Shown: one piece after another, positions 34,492 to 36,715 of the stretch | How positions within the stretch are numbered: the first letter of the stretch is position 1 | How the letters are laid out: every line of letters starts with the position of its first letter | NCBI GenBank assembly: GCA_022641735.1 | Contig: JALCDQ010000004.1 | Coordinates: 184,192-220,906 of the forward strand | DNA from: Prevotella sp. | Lineage (GTDB): Bacteria; Bacteroidota; Bacteroidia; Bacteroidales; Bacteroidaceae | DNA: 36,715 bases | Direction of reading: 5' to 3' | Position numbers and translations under genes: made by a program | The notes under the pieces: model-generated | Told to the model about the DNA's origin: nothing | The model's input: the letters and a program-made list of their open reading frames with translations, nothing else | Database searches by the model: none

Positions 34492-34589
34492 ATCCATCAA
34501 CTTTTTCGGCTACAATTTTAGTGCAAGTTGCAAGCCCTTATATATAAAGGGACTTGCACTTGCACTAACGGAGACATATTTTTACTTTA
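34492..34589. repeat. Palindromic repeat, right copy (matches 922-1019)
   Basis: This is the second copy of the repeat, differing at one position. The palindrome spans 34518-34568 and the stop of hipA (34582-34584) lies inside the unit. On the minus strand it forms the immediate 3' end of the hipBA transcript, though without a T-run after the stem. Similarity to the left copy extends weakly to about 34463 on one side and into the hipA coding end on the other. Confidence 0.85.
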
Positions 34590-36072
34590 GGAATTTGCTA
34601 ACCACTTGTCTAATATAAACCTCACGGAGATTCATGATCCCAATTCTGCTTATTTCACAGGCTTCATCAGTTTCTTTTCTGATTATATACCTGCGTGATT
34701 TTCCGTCAATAGTCGCCAATAGATGATAGTTTCCTTTGTAAGCCTGCTCTATATGGGCATCGCTGATAGCACGTCCGTTTTCATCATTATAGGAAAAGCT
34801 GATAGCGGAATTGGCATAACCCCAGTCCTTGAGGTGACCGGCAAGTGTCGCCTCTACACGGCCTGTCCATTCCTCCTTCACTCCGTTCTTCTCTGCTAAT
34901 GCCCGGAATGAGGATATTGCATCAGCAACCTCGTTTACGATTGACATTGGCCGACGTATACCGTTGTCGGATGCAAAAGCAAGGATGTCATCTTTCGTGA
35001 TATCCACAAGCTTGCCTCTGATCATCAGACATCTGTCTTCCTCTGGCAGATAACCTCCCGTGTTGAAAATGTAGGTTACATCGTAAGCCGGAGCAAGCCG
35101 CCAATGTCCTTCCTGATCCATGATAAAGGAGAAGTTTTTATTATGATCATCGGTATTATTGGAAAGCACATTGAACACCATGCGGCGGAACACTTCCTCT
35201 GCATCCTTCTCTGAAAGACGAAGCTTACGGCATACCCATAGGAGCTTTTCGTAGCTGTCGGCCTCTGGAAACATGGCGGCTAAGGTCTGTGAGTGGAGCT
35301 TTCCATGTTTATCTCGGTCGAAACGTCTCGTCAGGAAATGGTTTACCCCGCCAACGTTCCATAATCGAGAGTCGGAAATGTTGATTCCTGCTTTTCTCGC
35401 CATCTCGAAATACGTCATTTCCAGTTCCGCGCTGGAACGCTCTTCGTCACCGAATTTCAAAATATAGTTGTCAAAGCCTTCAAGGCCATCTATCTGGCCA
35501 GAGCGGATTTCTTTCGTTTCTTTATTAATGGCGATGACAGCTTTAGGCTGGCGACCGCCTGCAGATGTTCCCATAGCTATGAGAGACTGCATCGTAATGG
35601 ATTCTTCCGGAAGTATATGGATCTCCTCCCTCTGCCGGTATATTTTTTGTGCCAGCCTTGCAAGTGACTGCACATCTAACTTCTCTTGGGTCAGTTCGGC
35701 CCGCTCCACATCTGGCTCAAACTCCAAGGCGCCCATACCCCGTTTACCGATGAACGACAATTTGTCAAGAGGTGTAATATCGGCATTGGAGACATGATTC
35801 TGAGTACGCCAATACTCAAACAGCTTGTTCCCCCAGTCATCCGGCAGGGAGTCTGCAATGAAAGAAGGCAGCTTTTGGTATTTCCTTTCTTCCTCTCCAT
35901 AGATTGGACTATGGCTTTGGGGGCTTTTTATTGAAGCCACCAATGGCGCTATGTCTAGAGCCATGCCGAAATTATCGGGGTTAAACACAAAATATGCAAG
36001 ACGCCGTTTCACATCCCATGCAAGACGTCCTACTTCCTTGCCCCACAATATAACGCGCAATACACTTCTCAT
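34582..36072 (-). CDS. hipA: HipA-family serine/threonine kinase toxin
   Basis: This 496-residue protein has an N-terminal HipA subdomain at about 1-125 (Couple_hipA type). The kinase fold covers about 160-390: GTSAGGRQPK (168-177) corresponds to the loop holding the autophosphorylated serine of E. coli HipA (here S170). NTDDHNKN (306-313) holds the catalytic aspartate and asparagine, and APAYDV (327-332) the metal-binding aspartate D331. In E. coli this enzyme phosphorylates glutamyl-tRNA synthetase and halts growth; the target here is unknown. The C-terminus extends about 100 residues past the kinase core (YKGNYHLLATIDGKSRRYI and on), longer than usual. It overlaps hipB by four bases (ATGA). 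A remnant of a second copy lies at 1012-1090. Confidence 0.93.
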   Translation of the reverse strand: MRSVLRVILWGKEVGRLAWDVKRRLAYFVFNPDNFGMALDIAPLVASIKSPQSHSPIYGEEERKYQKLPSFIADSLPDDWGNKLFEYWRTQNHVSNADITPLDKLSFIGKRGMGALEFEPDVERAELTQEKLDVQSLARLAQKIYRQREEIHILPEESITMQSLIAMGTSAGGRQPKAVIAINKETKEIRSGQIDGLEGFDNYILKFGDEERSSAELEMTYFEMARKAGINISDSRLWNVGGVNHFLTRRFDRDKHGKLHSQTLAAMFPEADSYEKLLWVCRKLRLSEKDAEEVFRRMVFNVLSNNTDDHNKNFSFIMDQEGHWRLAPAYDVTYIFNTGGYLPEEDRCLMIRGKLVDITKDDILAFASDNGIRRPMSIVNEVADAISSFRALAEKNGVKEEWTGRVEATLAGHLKDWGYANSAISFSYNDENGRAISDAHIEQAYKGNYHLLATIDGKSRRYIIRKETDEACEISRIGIMNLREVYIRQVVSKFLK

Positions 36073-36380
36073 GATTTCTTATGTCTGATGCGTTGTGTCT
36101 TTTTTGTTTCTGAACGATATAGATACGGTGATTCCGGAAGCTCCGGCATGACCTTATCCATATTGCCGACAAGCCCGATGGCTTTTAGAAGCAGAATGAA
36201 TGTTCCAAGCGACATGTTATTCATGGCTCCACTTTCAAACTTATGCACAGTTTTGATTGTCAGCCCAGCCTGTTCTGCCACGTCCTTCTGTGTTAAGTTG
36301 GCATTCATCCTATATGTTTTGAATCGTGCACCCATTAAGTGAACAATTTCAGGAACAGAATACTCATATAATTCAGTCAT
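36069..36380 (-). CDS. hipB: HipB-like XRE-family antitoxin
   Basis: This 103-residue DNA-binding protein has its helix-turn-helix at about 18-72 (NLTQKDVAEQAGLTIKTVHKFESG). The C-terminal tail of about 25 residues is basic (RSETKKTQRIRHKKS). It precedes and overlaps hipA, the standard order in which the antitoxin binds both the kinase and its own operator. The promoter at 36465 and repeated TATAC(C)TAA motifs lie directly upstream, consistent with autorepression. Confidence 0.9.
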   Translation of the reverse strand: MTELYEYSVPEIVHLMGARFKTYRMNANLTQKDVAEQAGLTIKTVHKFESGAMNNMSLGTFILLLKAIGLVGNMDKVMPELPESPYLYRSETKKTQRIRHKKS

Positions 36381-36418
36381 ATCTACATTCTTTTTAATTA
36401 GAATAAAGATTCTATTTA

Positions 36419-36455
36419 TATACTAATAACTATACTAAATGGTATATTAGGTATA
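36419..36455. promoter_or_regulatory. Candidate HipB operator repeats
   Basis: TATACTAA occurs at 36419-36426 and 36431-36438 with 12-base spacing. The related inverted form TTAGGTATA lies at 36447-36455. The cluster lies between the -7 element and the hipB start, where a bound repressor would block transcription. Role inferred. Confidence 0.5.
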
Positions 36456-36464
36456 TTTATTTTG

Positions 36465-36495
36465 CAAAGATAAATTAATTTATTATTATTGCAAA
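36465..36495 (-). promoter_or_regulatory. hipBA promoter, Bacteroidetes consensus
   Basis: On the minus strand a -33 TTTG (36492-36495) is followed by 19 bases and a -7 TATCTTTG (36465-36472), an exact consensus match. The start of transcription would fall about 75-80 bases before the hipB ATG, within or just before the operator repeats. In the remaining bases to the window end (36496-36715) I see no gene or clear signal. Confidence 0.7.
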
Positions 36496-36715
36496 CTTTT
36501 CCGGAAGAAAAATACCAAAGATCAATGAAATTAACATATTCCCATGGATAACTACATCAAAATTAACAAACTTATATAACAACATCATAAGGTGAAGTCA
36601 ACAAGCAAGTGCAAATTTAATCAATAAGTTTTAGGAAACAAAATCTTGGCGTAAAAAAGTTCAGTTTTTCTCTTGGTCTGGAATTCAGTTTACGGCAAAT
36701 TCTGCAGAGATAATT

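Overview
The window is a piece of a Bacteroidales chromosome, probably Prevotella/Segatella or a close relative. The evidence is a SusC/SusD pair, ECF sigma/FecR pairs of the Bacteroidetes type, -33 TTTG / -7 TAnnTTTG promoters, secreted proteins with C-terminal tails of the form 'YNLQG...KGIFIVNGQKIVK', and a HipA/HipB pair and insertion sequences typical of this group. I see no tRNA, rRNA or CRISPR array.

Layout. (1) 1-1360 is a scar of mobile DNA: the N-terminal part of a tyrosine recombinase running off the left edge, its presumed upstream control and attachment region, a palindromic 98-bp repeat, a decayed hipA 3' end and a frameshifted ISL3 transposase fragment. (2) 1459-7005 is a higher-GC block: a DUF4886 + beta-helix secreted protein (minus), a two-domain esterase (plus), and an ECF sigma/FecR pair (plus). 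(3) 7006-7679 is intergenic, with one degenerate reading frame and the terminator of the large operon. (4) 7680-29034, all minus strand and AT-rich, is a polysaccharide utilization locus (PUL). In transcription order it encodes a periplasmic DUF4832-type TIM-barrel protein, SusC with an STN signalling domain, SusD, a SusE/F-like surface binding lipoprotein, a second DUF4832-type protein as a lipoprotein, a secreted FAD-dependent oxidoreductase, a GH36-like galactosidase, a GH2 enzyme with a glucuronidase-like NRK motif, a DUF4886-GH3 fusion and a GH3 enzyme with a PA14 insert. (5) 29112-32439 holds a second FecR, a second ECF sigma factor and a second beta-helix protein. (6) 32796-34411 is a complete IS4-family element with inverted ends and an 8-bp target duplication. 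(7) 34492-36495 holds a second copy of the palindromic repeat followed by a hipBA toxin-antitoxin operon with a recognisable promoter and candidate operator.

How it works together (inference). A complex acetylated or esterified glycan would be bound by SusD and the SusE/F-like protein, cut at the surface by the lipoprotein TIM-barrel enzyme, and imported by SusC. Its STN domain would report to a FecR, releasing an ECF sigma factor that raises transcription of the operon. In the periplasm the second TIM-barrel protein, the two GH3 enzymes, the GH2 and GH36-like enzymes, the DUF4886/SGNH esterases and the oxidoreductase would finish breakdown. The substrate cannot be read from sequence. The most novel parts are the paired DUF4832-type proteins with conserved glutamates, the DUF4886-GH3 fusion, the secreted oxidoreductase, and the duplicated sigma/FecR/beta-helix modules flanking one transporter. 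The long palindromic repeat also brackets the whole island.
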